Assembly: GCA_905193755.1 (NCBI GenBank) | Contig: CAJJPX010000007.1 | Span: 1-53,013, forward strand | Source: an uncultured Clostridium sp. | Lineage (GTDB): Bacteria > Bacillota_I > Bacilli_A > RF39 > UBA660 | Direction: 5' to 3' | Length of the DNA: 53,013 nt | Shown: positions 23,487-32,871 of the stretch, in pieces | Numbering within the stretch: position 1 is the first letter of the stretch | Layout of the letters: each line of letters starts with the position of its first letter | Made by a program: the position numbers and the translations under genes | Notes under the pieces: generated by a model | What the model saw: only the letters and a program-made list of their open reading frames with translations | Databases searched by the model: none | Told to the model about the DNA's origin: nothing

Positions 23487-25226
23487 ATGAGTTCTGACCC
23501 AAGAATATTTAATTTTATTCTTTATGGCAATTTTACAGATGAAGCTATTAAACTTTATTTAGAAGATTGTGATTATAGTACACGTCAAATGCTACGCGAT
23601 GTATACAGAGCTTTGCTAACTAATATAAATACTTTTTCTAATGATGATTATCATACTACTATTATTAAAAATGGAATAGATTTATTTTGTATTCTTTGTG
23701 ATATGCTTAATTTTAATAGAGAAGAAATAGAAATTAATAGAAAAAGAATTAAAAAAATAAGAGAACCTATCTTGGCAATTCTAAAAGAAAATAGCAATTC
23801 AATATTACTTGACTCAGCTAATCAACTTGATGAAATAGTTCTTGATAAAAATATTGATGCTGATGCTTTAGTTAAACTTATTATTACTTTGATAGATAAA
23901 AAAGAAGATGTTGATATAATTAAGAAATTTTTAAATATTAATAAAGAAACTCTTATGACTAAAAATAATGAACTATTCGATTTTGTCTTTTTTAAAGCCA
24001 TGAAGGCTCTTGAAACTGAGAATAGAGACATTTATTACTATATTACTCTTCTTAAATTACTTTACTCTTCTAAGATTGATAAAGATAAATATTTAAGATT
24101 CTTACATAATTCTACTAGTAAAAATAATCTATTTAGTTATGAAATATATTTAATTATTAATGGTGTTAAGAGAGGTCTTACTACTGATGAAATACTTGAA
24201 AAGTATGGAATTATTACTAATATACCTAATGGACCTATAATCAAAATAAAAGGTGCTGTTAAAGAGGAAGATATTATTACTATAGATGGAACAAGTACTT
24301 TTTTAAGAGATGATGGTATTAGTATTAGAAAAGATGGTAATAAATATATAGTTGGTATTTATGTTGCTGACGTTGCTAGAAGTATTCCTAAAAATAGTGA
24401 TTTAGATTTAAATGCTAGAAATAATTATAAATGTTTATATTGGAGAGGTGCTAGAACTCGTATGTTTCCTAGTAAAGTCGAAAATGCTCTTTCACTTAAT
24501 GAAGGTAAACAAAGAGGTGTTATTACTTTATATGTTGTACTAAATGATTCTGGTGAAATATTAGATTATTATATTGAAAATAATAGTATTATAGTTAGCC
24601 AAAATCTTACTTATTTACAAACTGAAAACATATTGGATCATTTATATACGAATGGATTTGAGAGAAGAATCAATGATTTGTTTACGATAGCTAAAGCTCT
24701 TGAAAGTAAAAATCAAAATAAAGAAGCTTATTGGCAAAAGAAAGAAAGAAGTAAAAAGTTAGAAAGATATAGAAAACTTAAGAGTGATGTAATTGTTCGT
24801 GAATTTATGAGTTTATATAACTTTTTAACTTCTAAGATTGCTAAAGATGAGGGAATTCCATTTTATTATAGAGTTCAAGATGATGAATATATCTCTGGTA
24901 TTGTTAAAGATATGGGAATGTATGTTGATGATTATACAAAGAAAGTACTAGATAATGTTTATTTAGAAAGTGTTTATTCGACTGTGCCATCTAAACATGC
25001 TGGACTTGGATATCCACATTACAGTCACTCTAGTGATCCTCTTAGAAGATATCCTGATTTTGAAAATCAATACTTGTTTCATCAATTTCTATTTAAAGAC
25101 ATGGAATGTGATTTTGATGAGTATGAATTTGAAAAAATGGCTAAATATTTTAATCAAAGAAGTGTTGAGTTATCACTAATGAAAGGTGAATTTGAAAGAG
25201 AAGCAAGACTTATTAAAAAGAAATAA
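23487..25226 (+). CDS. RNB-domain (RNase II/R-like) protein, atypical
   Basis: Member of the RNase II/R superfamily with an unusual layout. The RNB core begins near residue 262 (TIDGTSTFLRDDGISI), continues through YVADVARSIPKNSDLD and ends with SDPLRRYPDFENQ, which matches the conserved RRYPD motif. The usual motif has four metal-binding aspartates. Here the first and last two remain, but the second is replaced by Leu. The first 240 residues are helical and show no cold-shock OB domains, and no S1 domain follows. It could be a specialised or weakened exoribonuclease or an RNA-binding regulator. The start at 23487 is preferred over a TTG two codons earlier. It has 579 residues. Confidence 0.85.
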   Translation: MSSDPRIFNFILYGNFTDEAIKLYLEDCDYSTRQMLRDVYRALLTNINTFSNDDYHTTIIKNGIDLFCILCDMLNFNREEIEINRKRIKKIREPILAILKENSNSILLDSANQLDEIVLDKNIDADALVKLIITLIDKKEDVDIIKKFLNINKETLMTKNNELFDFVFFKAMKALETENRDIYYYITLLKLLYSSKIDKDKYLRFLHNSTSKNNLFSYEIYLIINGVKRGLTTDEILEKYGIITNIPNGPIIKIKGAVKEEDIITIDGTSTFLRDDGISIRKDGNKYIVGIYVADVARSIPKNSDLDLNARNNYKCLYWRGARTRMFPSKVENALSLNEGKQRGVITLYVVLNDSGEILDYYIENNSIIVSQNLTYLQTENILDHLYTNGFERRINDLFTIAKALESKNQNKEAYWQKKERSKKLERYRKLKSDVIVREFMSLYNFLTSKIAKDEGIPFYYRVQDDEYISGIVKDMGMYVDDYTKKVLDNVYLESVYSTVPSKHAGLGYPHYSHSSDPLRRYPDFENQYLFHQFLFKDMECDFDEYEFEKMAKYFNQRSVELSLMKGEFEREARLIKKK

Positions 25227-25250
25227 CTAGATTGTCCTAGTTATTTTATT
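25220..25250. terminator. Bidirectional terminator, RNB gene and calcium ATPase
   Basis: A perfect 10-bp inverted repeat AAATAACTAG/CTAGTTATTT with A and T runs on both sides lies between the convergent genes and includes both stop codons. Positions are good to about one base. Confidence 0.8.
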
Positions 25251-27797
25251 TTTCTTTAAGATTATTTTTCTTATTATGTCAAATGGTATTATAGAGAATG
25301 CTAGAATTATCATTATTTCAAATTCATACATTGTAAGTCCGGTTGTTCTAAATACTTCTCCTCCATAGTATATTAGTATTATTTGTACTATTGCGATGAA
25401 TGTTATGATCGCTATAAAGACTTTGTTTTTAAGTATGTTTGATAAGATGTTTAGTCTATAGGTTCTAGCATTAAAAGCATTAAAGATTGCTATAAATATG
25501 AATAGTCCAAAGAATGCTGTTAAGAGGTATTTGTTTGATGGGTCTATTCTATAGATTGAACTTATGAATTTTGATTTTAAGAACCATATGCATAGAATTG
25601 CTCCATAAAGACCATTAAATAGTATTTGATTGGTCATATATTTGTTTATTATTTTTTCGTTTCTTTTTTTGGGTGGTTCTTCCATGTATTCATCAAGTGC
25701 TGGTTCGTATGAGAAAGCTAGTCCTGCGAGAGTGTCCATTACCATATTTATCCATAACATTTGTATTATTGTTATTGGAGACAAGATACCTATGAATGGA
25801 CCTATTATACTTAGAAGTACTGCACATATGTTAACACTTAGTTGAAATATTATGAATTTTCTTATGCTTTTGAATATTGTTCTTCCATAAAGAATTGCGA
25901 CTGAAATAGAAAGTATGTTGTTATCAATTATTATGATGTCACTTGTTTCTTTTGCAATTTCAGTACCACTTCCCATACTAAAACCTACATCTGCTCTTTT
26001 AAGTGCTGGAGCGTCATTTATTCCATCTCCTGTCATACCAACTATTAAGTCTAATTCTTGAGCAAGTTTTACTAGTCTATTTTTATCTTGTGGAAGGCTA
26101 CGACTTAGTACTCTCAAATTAGGAAGTATAGTTTTTACTTCTTCATCAGTCATGTTGTTAAATTCATCACTTGTTAATACTTTGTCAGTGGGTTTTGTTA
26201 TAATTCTTAATTCTTTTGCGATAGATACTGCTGTGTTTTTAGCATCTCCCGTTACCATCACTACTTGTATACCAGCACTTTTTATCTTTTTAATGCCCTC
26301 GTATGCTTCTTTTCTAATGTTATCTTTTAAGAAAATGAATCCTAAAAGTATATAAGCATCAAAGTTATTTTCTTTATATGCTAAAGCTAATGCACGAATG
26401 CCTTCACTTGTTTTAGCGTTTACATAGTTAATTATTTTTTCTTTGTTGATAAGCACTCTTACTGAGCCGTCATTTTTTTGATATTTATTACACTTCTCTA
26501 GTATCTTTTCATATGCTCCTTTAATGAATATTGTGTGTCCTTTATAGTTTGTCTCTACTGTTGAATACTTTAGTTTAGAATTAAATTCTTTTTTGTTAAT
26601 AATTTTATAAGTTGTTTTGTCATCTCTTCCAATGTATGAAAGAAGTGCCCTATCTGTTGTGTTTCCTCCTTCAGGAATTCCATTATTTAGAAATGAGCTA
26701 TTGTTATAGACAAGTGACTGATATAGAAGTTCATATTTATGTGTTGATAACTTGTTTATATTTTTATATTCAGTAAGTTCTGCATCTGTGAATAACTCTA
26801 CACTCAGTTTTCCTTCTGTTAGTGTACCCGTTTTATCTGTGAATAAAATGTTTAGAGAACCAGCTGTTTCAATACCAACTAGTTTTCTTACAAGTACATT
26901 TCTTTTTAATAGTCTTTTCATATTAGATGATAGAACTAGTGTTATCATCATCGGAAGTCCTTCTGGTACTGCCATTACTACTACTGCGACACTGAGTGTC
27001 AAGGCATAAAGAAGATGAGATGAAAAGTCTTTGAATTCTAGTATTTTAGATAAATCAAAGTTATTTGAAACTACTACTGCATTAAACATATATGAAATAA
27101 GTATTAAAAGAGCTGCAGTATATCCTAGTTTACTTATTTGACTAGCTAAAACTCTAAGTCTTGATTTTAATGGACTTTCTACTGGTTTTTCTTGAATATC
27201 ATTTGCTATCTTTCCATAGAAAGTTTTGTCTCCTACGTTAGTTACTTCTATAGTTGCACTTTTATCTGTTACGATTGAGCCCATATAAATATCATCATTA
27301 ATAGTTGCATGTCTTTCTTTTGTTTCTCCTGTTAGGATACTTTCATCTATATATAGTTCACCTTTTATAATTATTGAGTCTGCTGGTACTTTGTCTCCAC
27401 TTTCAAGATAAACTATATCCCCTACTACTAACTCATCAATATTAATAGTTTCCTTCTTTGCATTTCTTAAGACTTTTACTTTTATAATTGAATTTTCTTC
27501 GTTTAGTTTTTCAAATGCTTTCTCACTGCCATACTCTGATAATGTAGAAATAATGGTTGCTAAAAAGATAGCTATAAATATACCTACTGTTTCATAAATA
27601 TCTGAATCTTTAAATAGAAATATTACTTTTATAGCTAGTGCAATTAGTAATATCTTAATGATTGGATCACCTAAAGATTCTAAAACTAGTTTTATAAATG
27701 TATTTTTGTTTTTAGAAGTTAACTTATTACTTCCATATTTGTTTCTTCTATTTATTACTTCTTTACTACTAAGTCCTGTTTTAATATTTGTTCTCAT
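25227..27797 (-). CDS. Calcium-transporting P-type ATPase (PMCA-type)
   Basis: P2-type cation pump of 856 residues, expected to export calcium with ATP. Motifs seen: LTGET (actuator, Glu158), DKTGTLT (phosphorylated Asp321), PEGLP in helix M4 (278-282), the hinge TGDGINDAPALKRADVGFSMG, and the M6 segment WINMVMDTLAGL, whose Asn and Asp match the single calcium site of plasma-membrane pumps. Ten membrane helices are expected. No N-terminal metal-binding domain is present, arguing against heavy-metal pumps. AGAGGA precedes the ATG. It is a single gene between terminators. Confidence 0.94.
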   Translation of the reverse strand: MRTNIKTGLSSKEVINRRNKYGSNKLTSKNKNTFIKLVLESLGDPIIKILLIALAIKVIFLFKDSDIYETVGIFIAIFLATIISTLSEYGSEKAFEKLNEENSIIKVKVLRNAKKETINIDELVVGDIVYLESGDKVPADSIIIKGELYIDESILTGETKERHATINDDIYMGSIVTDKSATIEVTNVGDKTFYGKIANDIQEKPVESPLKSRLRVLASQISKLGYTAALLILISYMFNAVVVSNNFDLSKILEFKDFSSHLLYALTLSVAVVVMAVPEGLPMMITLVLSSNMKRLLKRNVLVRKLVGIETAGSLNILFTDKTGTLTEGKLSVELFTDAELTEYKNINKLSTHKYELLYQSLVYNNSSFLNNGIPEGGNTTDRALLSYIGRDDKTTYKIINKKEFNSKLKYSTVETNYKGHTIFIKGAYEKILEKCNKYQKNDGSVRVLINKEKIINYVNAKTSEGIRALALAYKENNFDAYILLGFIFLKDNIRKEAYEGIKKIKSAGIQVVMVTGDAKNTAVSIAKELRIITKPTDKVLTSDEFNNMTDEEVKTILPNLRVLSRSLPQDKNRLVKLAQELDLIVGMTGDGINDAPALKRADVGFSMGSGTEIAKETSDIIIIDNNILSISVAILYGRTIFKSIRKFIIFQLSVNICAVLLSIIGPFIGILSPITIIQMLWINMVMDTLAGLAFSYEPALDEYMEEPPKKRNEKIINKYMTNQILFNGLYGAILCIWFLKSKFISSIYRIDPSNKYLLTAFFGLFIFIAIFNAFNARTYRLNILSNILKNKVFIAIITFIAIVQIILIYYGGEVFRTTGLTMYEFEIMIILAFSIIPFDIIRKIILKKNKITRTI

Positions 27798-27831
27798 AGT
27801 TCCTCTAGTAAAGTTTATTAATATATAAAAG

Positions 27832-27853
27832 AAAAAATACCAATTAAGGTATT
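27832..27853 (-). terminator. Terminator of the ABC exporter gene
   Basis: Stem AATACC/GGTATT, 6-base loop and a U tract on the minus strand. It begins right at the stop codon. Confidence 0.7.
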
Positions 27854-29529
27854 TAACTTATTTCTTTGTATAATTCATTTGTTTTTGATAGTTCTTCGTG
27901 AGTACCTGTTGCTTGTAAGATACCACTGTCTATAAGTACTATGTTATCTACGGTTTTTAATATTTTTTTATCTCTAGATATTATCATAATAGTATGATTC
28001 TTTTTCTTTTCTTTTAGTATTTTCATTATATTAGTTCTATTTTCTTTATCTAGTGTTTCGATTATTTCATCAAATAGATATATCTTAGTATCTTTAAGTA
28101 GCACTCTTGCGATAGCTAAAAGTCTTTTTTGTGATGAGGATAGAAGTTTAGTATCATTTTTAATTATTGTGTCATATCCTTTTTCAAGATTCATTATGGC
28201 ATCATGAATTCCTACTTGTTTACATACACTTTCTATTTCTTCTTCTGTTTTACCAAGCATTGTTAGGTTATCTTTGATACTACAGTTAAAGAAGAATGGA
28301 CTTTTTCTTGCGATAGAAACTAGGTTATAATAATTTGAATCACTTATAGAAGATATATCTATTCCATCTATCATAATGCTTCCTTGTATCTGTCTATTCA
28401 TTTTCATAAGTAAATCAAATACACCTGTTTTACCACTACCAGTTTTACCAGTTACAGCTGTTATTGAGTTTGGTTTTACTTCTATGCTGAAATCATTAAG
28501 CATTGGGTCATGTCTATATCCATAAAGTACATGATTAAATTCAATAAGTCCTTTAGGATCTTCTATAGTCACATCATTTTCATTGTTTTCTTTTGCATAT
28601 TCAAATAGTTTATTCATTCTTTGAAGTGATATTTTAAAATTTTTATATTCTAGATTCATAGTAGAAACTAATGAGAAGTTATCTATTATTTTTTGGTAGT
28701 AACTATATATCACAAGAAGTATTCCTAGTTCCATTTTACCTTTTGCGATTTCATAAACTCCGTAGATAAATACAGCTAGTCTTAAAACTTCGAATACATA
28801 AACAGAAACTATATTTATAGCATAATATATAACAGTATATTTCTTATTAGATTGAACATATTTACTTGTTTCAAAGTTTACTTTATTATTGATGTTTTTA
28901 CCAAGATTGAATCCTTTTATTTCTTTAATACCAGTGAATACATCATTTACTGCACTAGTCTTTTTATCATAGTTTTCTTTTCTCTCTTTGTTGTATGCTT
29001 GTATTTTATTGCCTGATATTATTATAAATATTAATACTATTATAGAAAGAACAACTGTTATTAAGAATAAAGTGATATTAACACTAAAGAAGTAGTAATA
29101 GATAACAGAAAACTCTAGTATTTGGATTACTCTATAAATACCATTTGTTATGAAACTACATATGATATCTATGTCTGTACTCATTATATTTAAATATTCT
29201 CCTGCACTAAATCTAGATAAACTAAATATTGAGTTATCGTTAGTATATTGAAGACCAATACTTGTGCTTTCCTTGTATATTTTGTTATAAACATTATAGA
29301 AAGTGTATTGTCTAAAGTACTCAAATAACTTATAAACACTTATCGAAATTATATAAATTATTAATATATTAATTGCTGTTTGATATGAGTTTGCTGATAT
29401 AGCATTTACTGCATCACTATAAAATATTGGATTTAATAGAAGAATTGCTCTTAGAACTATACATACTAAGGCTTCTATAATTATTTCTTTTTTGGATTTT
29501 TTTAATATCCTTTTTATATAATTTTTCAT
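27853..29529 (-). CDS. ABC exporter half-transporter with degenerate motifs
   Basis: A fused membrane/ATPase half-transporter (558 residues): six helices in 1-290, nucleotide-binding domain from about 325. Walker A (GKTGSGKT, 361-368) and Walker B (IYLFDE, 483-488) are intact. The signature is LSSSQ (463-467) instead of LSGGQ, the Q-loop position carries Lys (ARKSPFFF), and the H-loop reads IISRDK with Arg where the switch His should be. These changes would impair one ATP site, as in heterodimeric exporters with a degenerate half. No partner half-transporter is adjacent. The substrate is unknown. A good AGGGAG precedes the start. Confidence 0.88.
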   Translation of the reverse strand: MKNYIKRILKKSKKEIIIEALVCIVLRAILLLNPIFYSDAVNAISANSYQTAINILIIYIISISVYKLFEYFRQYTFYNVYNKIYKESTSIGLQYTNDNSIFSLSRFSAGEYLNIMSTDIDIICSFITNGIYRVIQILEFSVIYYYFFSVNITLFLITVVLSIIVLIFIIISGNKIQAYNKERKENYDKKTSAVNDVFTGIKEIKGFNLGKNINNKVNFETSKYVQSNKKYTVIYYAINIVSVYVFEVLRLAVFIYGVYEIAKGKMELGILLVIYSYYQKIIDNFSLVSTMNLEYKNFKISLQRMNKLFEYAKENNENDVTIEDPKGLIEFNHVLYGYRHDPMLNDFSIEVKPNSITAVTGKTGSGKTGVFDLLMKMNRQIQGSIMIDGIDISSISDSNYYNLVSIARKSPFFFNCSIKDNLTMLGKTEEEIESVCKQVGIHDAIMNLEKGYDTIIKNDTKLLSSSQKRLLAIARVLLKDTKIYLFDEIIETLDKENRTNIMKILKEKKKNHTIMIISRDKKILKTVDNIVLIDSGILQATGTHEELSKTNELYKEIS

Positions 29530-29645
29530 ACGTACTCCCTATTTTATCTATAAATATTATATCATTCAGTAAATAAAATACAAGTTTGATTTAAAATATA
29601 TTCTTTTATTTGTTTTTATGGTAGAATATCTATAGAGGTTTTAGT

Positions 29646-30134
29646 ATGGAAAGAATAGATAAAAATAATTATTATTTAGATATTGCAGAAGCAACTTTAG
29701 AAAGAGCTACTTGTCTTAGAAAAAAATGGGGGGCTGTAATAGTTAAGAATGATGAAATTATATCTACAGGTTATAATGGTGCTCCTCGTGGTAGAAAGAA
29801 TTGTGATGACTTAGGTTATTGTGTTCGTGAAAAACTTAATATCCCTCGTGGAGAAAGATATGAATTATGTAGAAGTGTTCATGCAGAACAAAATGCTATC
29901 ATATCTGCTCCTAGAAAAGATATGATTGGTGCAACATTATATATGGTTGGAAAAGATTCTAAAACTGGTGAGTACGTAGAAAATTCTTCAAGTTGTTCTA
30001 TGTGCAAAAGAGTTGTTATCAACAGTGGTATAACAAAAGTAATCGTTAGAGATAGTAAAGATAAATATAGAGAAATAGACGTTCAAGACTGGGTTAATGA
30101 TGATGAAAGTCTTGATGGAAAATTAGGATATTAG
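29646..30134 (+). CDS. comEB: dCMP deaminase family protein
   Basis: Zinc deaminase converting dCMP to dUMP, feeding dTMP synthesis. It has 162 residues. The zinc site is HAEQNAII (His79, Glu81 as proton shuttle) with SCSMC (Cys117, Cys120). NGAPRG and the extra cysteines in the NCDDLGYC insert are typical of deoxycytidylate deaminases with a second zinc. It lies 12 bases before the glycosyltransferase gene and probably shares its transcript. The start has AGAGG upstream. Family placement is clear; strict dCMP specificity is inferred. Confidence 0.9.
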   Translation: MERIDKNNYYLDIAEATLERATCLRKKWGAVIVKNDEIISTGYNGAPRGRKNCDDLGYCVREKLNIPRGERYELCRSVHAEQNAIISAPRKDMIGATLYMVGKDSKTGEYVENSSSCSMCKRVVINSGITKVIVRDSKDKYREIDVQDWVNDDESLDGKLGY

Positions 30135-30146
30135 GAGTAAAAATAA

Positions 30147-31073
30147 ATGAAATTAGATATTATTGTGCCTGCATATAATGAAGAAGAAAATATTTTCAAT
30201 TTTTATGATGCAGTTAATGAAGCTTTAAAAGGAATTAAACATAATTTTATATTTGTAGATGATGGTTCAAAGGATAAAACGCTACAAAAATTAAAAGAAT
30301 TACATAAAAAAGATGATGAGTGTGTAAAAATTGTTAGTTTTTCAAAAAATTTTGGAAAAGAAGCTGCAATGTATGCTGGATTTTTACATTCTAAGGCAGA
30401 CTTTACTTGTATAATAGATTGTGATTTACAACAAGATCCTGCTTATCTTGTAAAGATGTATAAGTTTTTAAGAGAAAATGATCAATATGATGCAGTATGT
30501 ATGTGTCAAAAGCAAAAAGAAAAAAGAGGACTTCAAAGAATGTTCTATAAATTAATGGGTAAACTTTCAAATATGGAAATAGTTGATGGTGCTTCTGATT
30601 TTAGAATGTTTAGAAGAAATGTTGTAGATGCTATACTTGAAATGAGTGAAAGAAATAGATTTTCTAAAGGTATATTTAGTTATGTAGGTTTTAAGACTTA
30701 TTATGACTCATATAAAGTTAAGGAAAGAAAAGCTGGAGTTTCTAAGTGGAATAAACTTAAACTTCTTAATTATGCTTTTGATGGTATAGTTAGTTTTAGT
30801 ACAAAACCACTTAGATTTGCTACATATACTGGTATTCTTACAAGTTTTATAGCATTCATATATTTAGTGGTTGTGCTTATTAAAACGTTTACTACTGGAA
30901 TTGAGACACCAGGGTATGCTTCACTTATGTGTGTTATGTTATTCTTAGGTGGTATACAATTAATATTCTTAGGAATTATTGGTGAATATTTAGGTAAAAC
31001 ATATAATGAAACTAAGAGAAGACCAATATTTATTGCTCGTGAACGTATAGGCTTTGATGAGGATTTCTTATAA
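30147..31073 (+). CDS. GT2 glycosyltransferase, polyprenyl-phosphate type
   Basis: Family 2 glycosyltransferase of the GtrB/DPM1-like group that loads a sugar onto undecaprenyl phosphate at the inner face of the membrane. Visible: VPAYNEEEN (7-15), DDGSKDKT (38-45), the DCDLQQDP motif near 90-97 and two C-terminal membrane helices (about 228-250 and 262-285). It has 308 residues, the usual length. GGAG lies 9 bases upstream. A GtrA-type flippase candidate follows, so together they probably provide sugar for wall polymer or lipid glycosylation. The sugar is unknown. Confidence 0.92.
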   Translation: MKLDIIVPAYNEEENIFNFYDAVNEALKGIKHNFIFVDDGSKDKTLQKLKELHKKDDECVKIVSFSKNFGKEAAMYAGFLHSKADFTCIIDCDLQQDPAYLVKMYKFLRENDQYDAVCMCQKQKEKRGLQRMFYKLMGKLSNMEIVDGASDFRMFRRNVVDAILEMSERNRFSKGIFSYVGFKTYYDSYKVKERKAGVSKWNKLKLLNYAFDGIVSFSTKPLRFATYTGILTSFIAFIYLVVVLIKTFTTGIETPGYASLMCVMLFLGGIQLIFLGIIGEYLGKTYNETKRRPIFIARERIGFDEDFL

Positions 31074-31074
31074 T

Positions 31075-31506
31075 ATGAAAAAGTTATTAAAAAAAATATG
31101 GAAATTATATAAAAAGTATGAAGAAATAATAAATTACTTAATAGTTGGTGGATTAACTACTGTTGTTAGTCTTGGAACATATTACTTCTGTGTGTATACA
31201 TTCTTGGATCCAGAAAATGCTTTTCAGTTACAACTTGCTAATATTATTTCTTGGATATGTTGTGTAACATTTGCTTATTTTGCTAATAGAATATTTGTAT
31301 TTAAGAGTACAAGAAAAGACAAATTAAAAGAAGCTCTTAGCTTCTATGGTTCTAGAATAGCTACACTTCTTATGGATATGGGTATTATGTTTGTATTTGT
31401 AACATTACTTCATTTTAATGATAAGATTATGAAATTAGTAGTTCAAGTAGTGGTTACAGTATTAAATTATGTAATTAGTAAATTATTGGTATTTAAGAAA
31501 AAATAA
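31075..31506 (+). CDS. GtrA family membrane protein
   Basis: Small four-helix protein of the GtrA family (143 residues), thought to flip polyprenyl-linked sugars across the membrane. The first helix reads YLIVGGLTTVVSLGTYYF, matching the typical GtrA N-terminus, and WICCVTFAYFANRIFVF is the conserved central block. The ATG at 31075 begins 1 base after the stop of the GT2 gene. Starts inside that gene (near 31054) would add six or seven residues and cannot be excluded. It ends in a bidirectional terminator. Confidence 0.88.
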   Translation: MKKLLKKIWKLYKKYEEIINYLIVGGLTTVVSLGTYYFCVYTFLDPENAFQLQLANIISWICCVTFAYFANRIFVFKSTRKDKLKEALSFYGSRIATLLMDMGIMFVFVTLLHFNDKIMKLVVQVVVTVLNYVISKLLVFKKK

Positions 31507-31531
31507 AACTCTTTTTGAAGAGTTTTTATTT
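31505..31531. terminator. Bidirectional terminator, gtrA-like gene and tsaD
   Basis: Stem AAAACTCTT/AAGAGTTTT with a 4-base loop and A/T runs on both sides, between convergent genes. Confidence 0.85.
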
Positions 31532-32539
31532 TATGTTAGTAAGTTGTATATTACTTTGAGCATTAGTACTTAGTGGAGCAAATTTATTATTCTTATATAG
31601 AATGTATGCTGCTGCTCCTATCATTGCTGCATTATCTGTGCAGTATTTTTTTTCTGGCACATGCATAGTAACTCCAATACTTTCACACATTTCTTTTAGT
31701 GATTCTCTTATGTGTGAGTTACTTGCAACTCCTCCACTAATTAATAAAGTTTTTAAATTATATTTAAGTAATGCTTTTTTAGTTTTATCTACTAAATGTG
31801 TTGTTACACAGTCTTGGAATGATCTAGCTAAGTCTTGTTTATTTATTTCATTTCCCCTTTGATGTTCATTATGAACTAGGTTGTTACAGTGACTTTTAAT
31901 GCCACTAAAACTAAAGTTAAATGAGTCATCGTTAAGTATGTTAGGCATTTTATATGTAGGTTTTCCTTCCAAAGCATATTTTTCTACGTTTGGTCCACCT
32001 GGATATGGAAGATCTAGTATTCTTGCGACTTTATCATATGCTTCACCTATCGCATCATCTAGTGTTTGCCCTAGATATTTAAATGAGTCTTCTGTTTCCA
32101 TTAATATTAAATCAGTATGTCCACCTGATACTATAAGTGATAATAGAGGGTATTCTAGAGTGTTTCCAATCATATTAGCATATATGTGTCCCATCATATG
32201 GTTTACTGCTATAAAAGGCTTATTATATATGAATGAAAGAGCTTTAGTTGCTTCTACTCCTACTAAAAGACTACCAAGTAAACCTGGAGCATAAGTGCAA
32301 GCAAATGCATCCATATCTTCTAGGCGCATATTAGCTTTTTCAAGACATTCATCTATTACCATAGTAATATTTTCTAAATGTAGACGACTTGCTACTTCTG
32401 GAACTACTCCTCCGTATTTTGTATGTACATCTATTTGAGAATTAATTATTGTAGCTATATCTTCTTTTCCATTTTTAATTATGCTTACGCTTGTTTCATC
32501 GCAAGAAGATTCTACTGCTAAAATATATACATCCTTCAT
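31526..32539 (-). CDS. tsaD: tRNA threonylcarbamoyltransferase TsaD
   Basis: Catalytic subunit of the machinery making N6-threonylcarbamoyladenosine at position 37 of ANN-decoding tRNAs. It has 337 residues. Motifs: VESSCDETS at the N-terminus, metal ligands in HMMGHIY (His114, His118), SGGHTDL and a late SGGVASN with an aspartate in the CTDNAAM block. All are as expected for the Kae1/Qri7/TsaD family. It is the last gene of tsaB-rimI-tsaD, each overlapping the previous stop (TAATG). TsaB is encoded two genes upstream; tsaC and tsaE are not in the window. Confidence 0.97.
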   Translation of the reverse strand: MKDVYILAVESSCDETSVSIIKNGKEDIATIINSQIDVHTKYGGVVPEVASRLHLENITMVIDECLEKANMRLEDMDAFACTYAPGLLGSLLVGVEATKALSFIYNKPFIAVNHMMGHIYANMIGNTLEYPLLSLIVSGGHTDLILMETEDSFKYLGQTLDDAIGEAYDKVARILDLPYPGGPNVEKYALEGKPTYKMPNILNDDSFNFSFSGIKSHCNNLVHNEHQRGNEINKQDLARSFQDCVTTHLVDKTKKALLKYNLKTLLISGGVASNSHIRESLKEMCESIGVTMHVPEKKYCTDNAAMIGAAAYILYKNNKFAPLSTNAQSNIQLTNIK

Positions 32540-32871
32540 TATTTCACCTTTTCCATTATGATAGCTGTATCTTCTCCATAGTATCTATCTCTTAAACTTA
32601 TTTCTTTAAATCCAAGTTTATTATATAGTCTTATTGCTTCATCATTATGTTCATTTACTTCTAGCATTATTCTACTATAGTCTTCTTTGTTAAACATTTC
32701 TTCCATTAGAGAAGTTGCTATTCCTTGTTTTCTATTTTCTTCATTTACAAATATATTCATTATATCTATAACGCCATCTACTAGTCTTATTTCTAAGTAT
32801 CCAAGTACTTTATCATTATCCATGTAATTATAAACTGAATCTGTATCGCTTAGTATTTCTTTTTCTATCAT
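32539..32871 (-). CDS. rimI: RimI-like N-acetyltransferase
   Basis: GNAT acetyltransferase of 110 residues, shorter than the 150-residue RimI norm because the N-terminal strand region is trimmed. The acetyl-CoA loop is ENRKQGIATSLM, and LEVNEHNDEAIRLYNKLGF is the classic C-terminal GNAT signature. Position between tsaB and tsaD is the usual place of rimI, whose product acetylates the N-terminus of a ribosomal protein in E. coli. The true target here is not shown. Start and stop overlap both neighbours. Confidence 0.9.
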   Translation of the reverse strand: MIEKEILSDTDSVYNYMDNDKVLGYLEIRLVDGVIDIMNIFVNEENRKQGIATSLMEEMFNKEDYSRIMLEVNEHNDEAIRLYNKLGFKEISLRDRYYGEDTAIIMEKVK

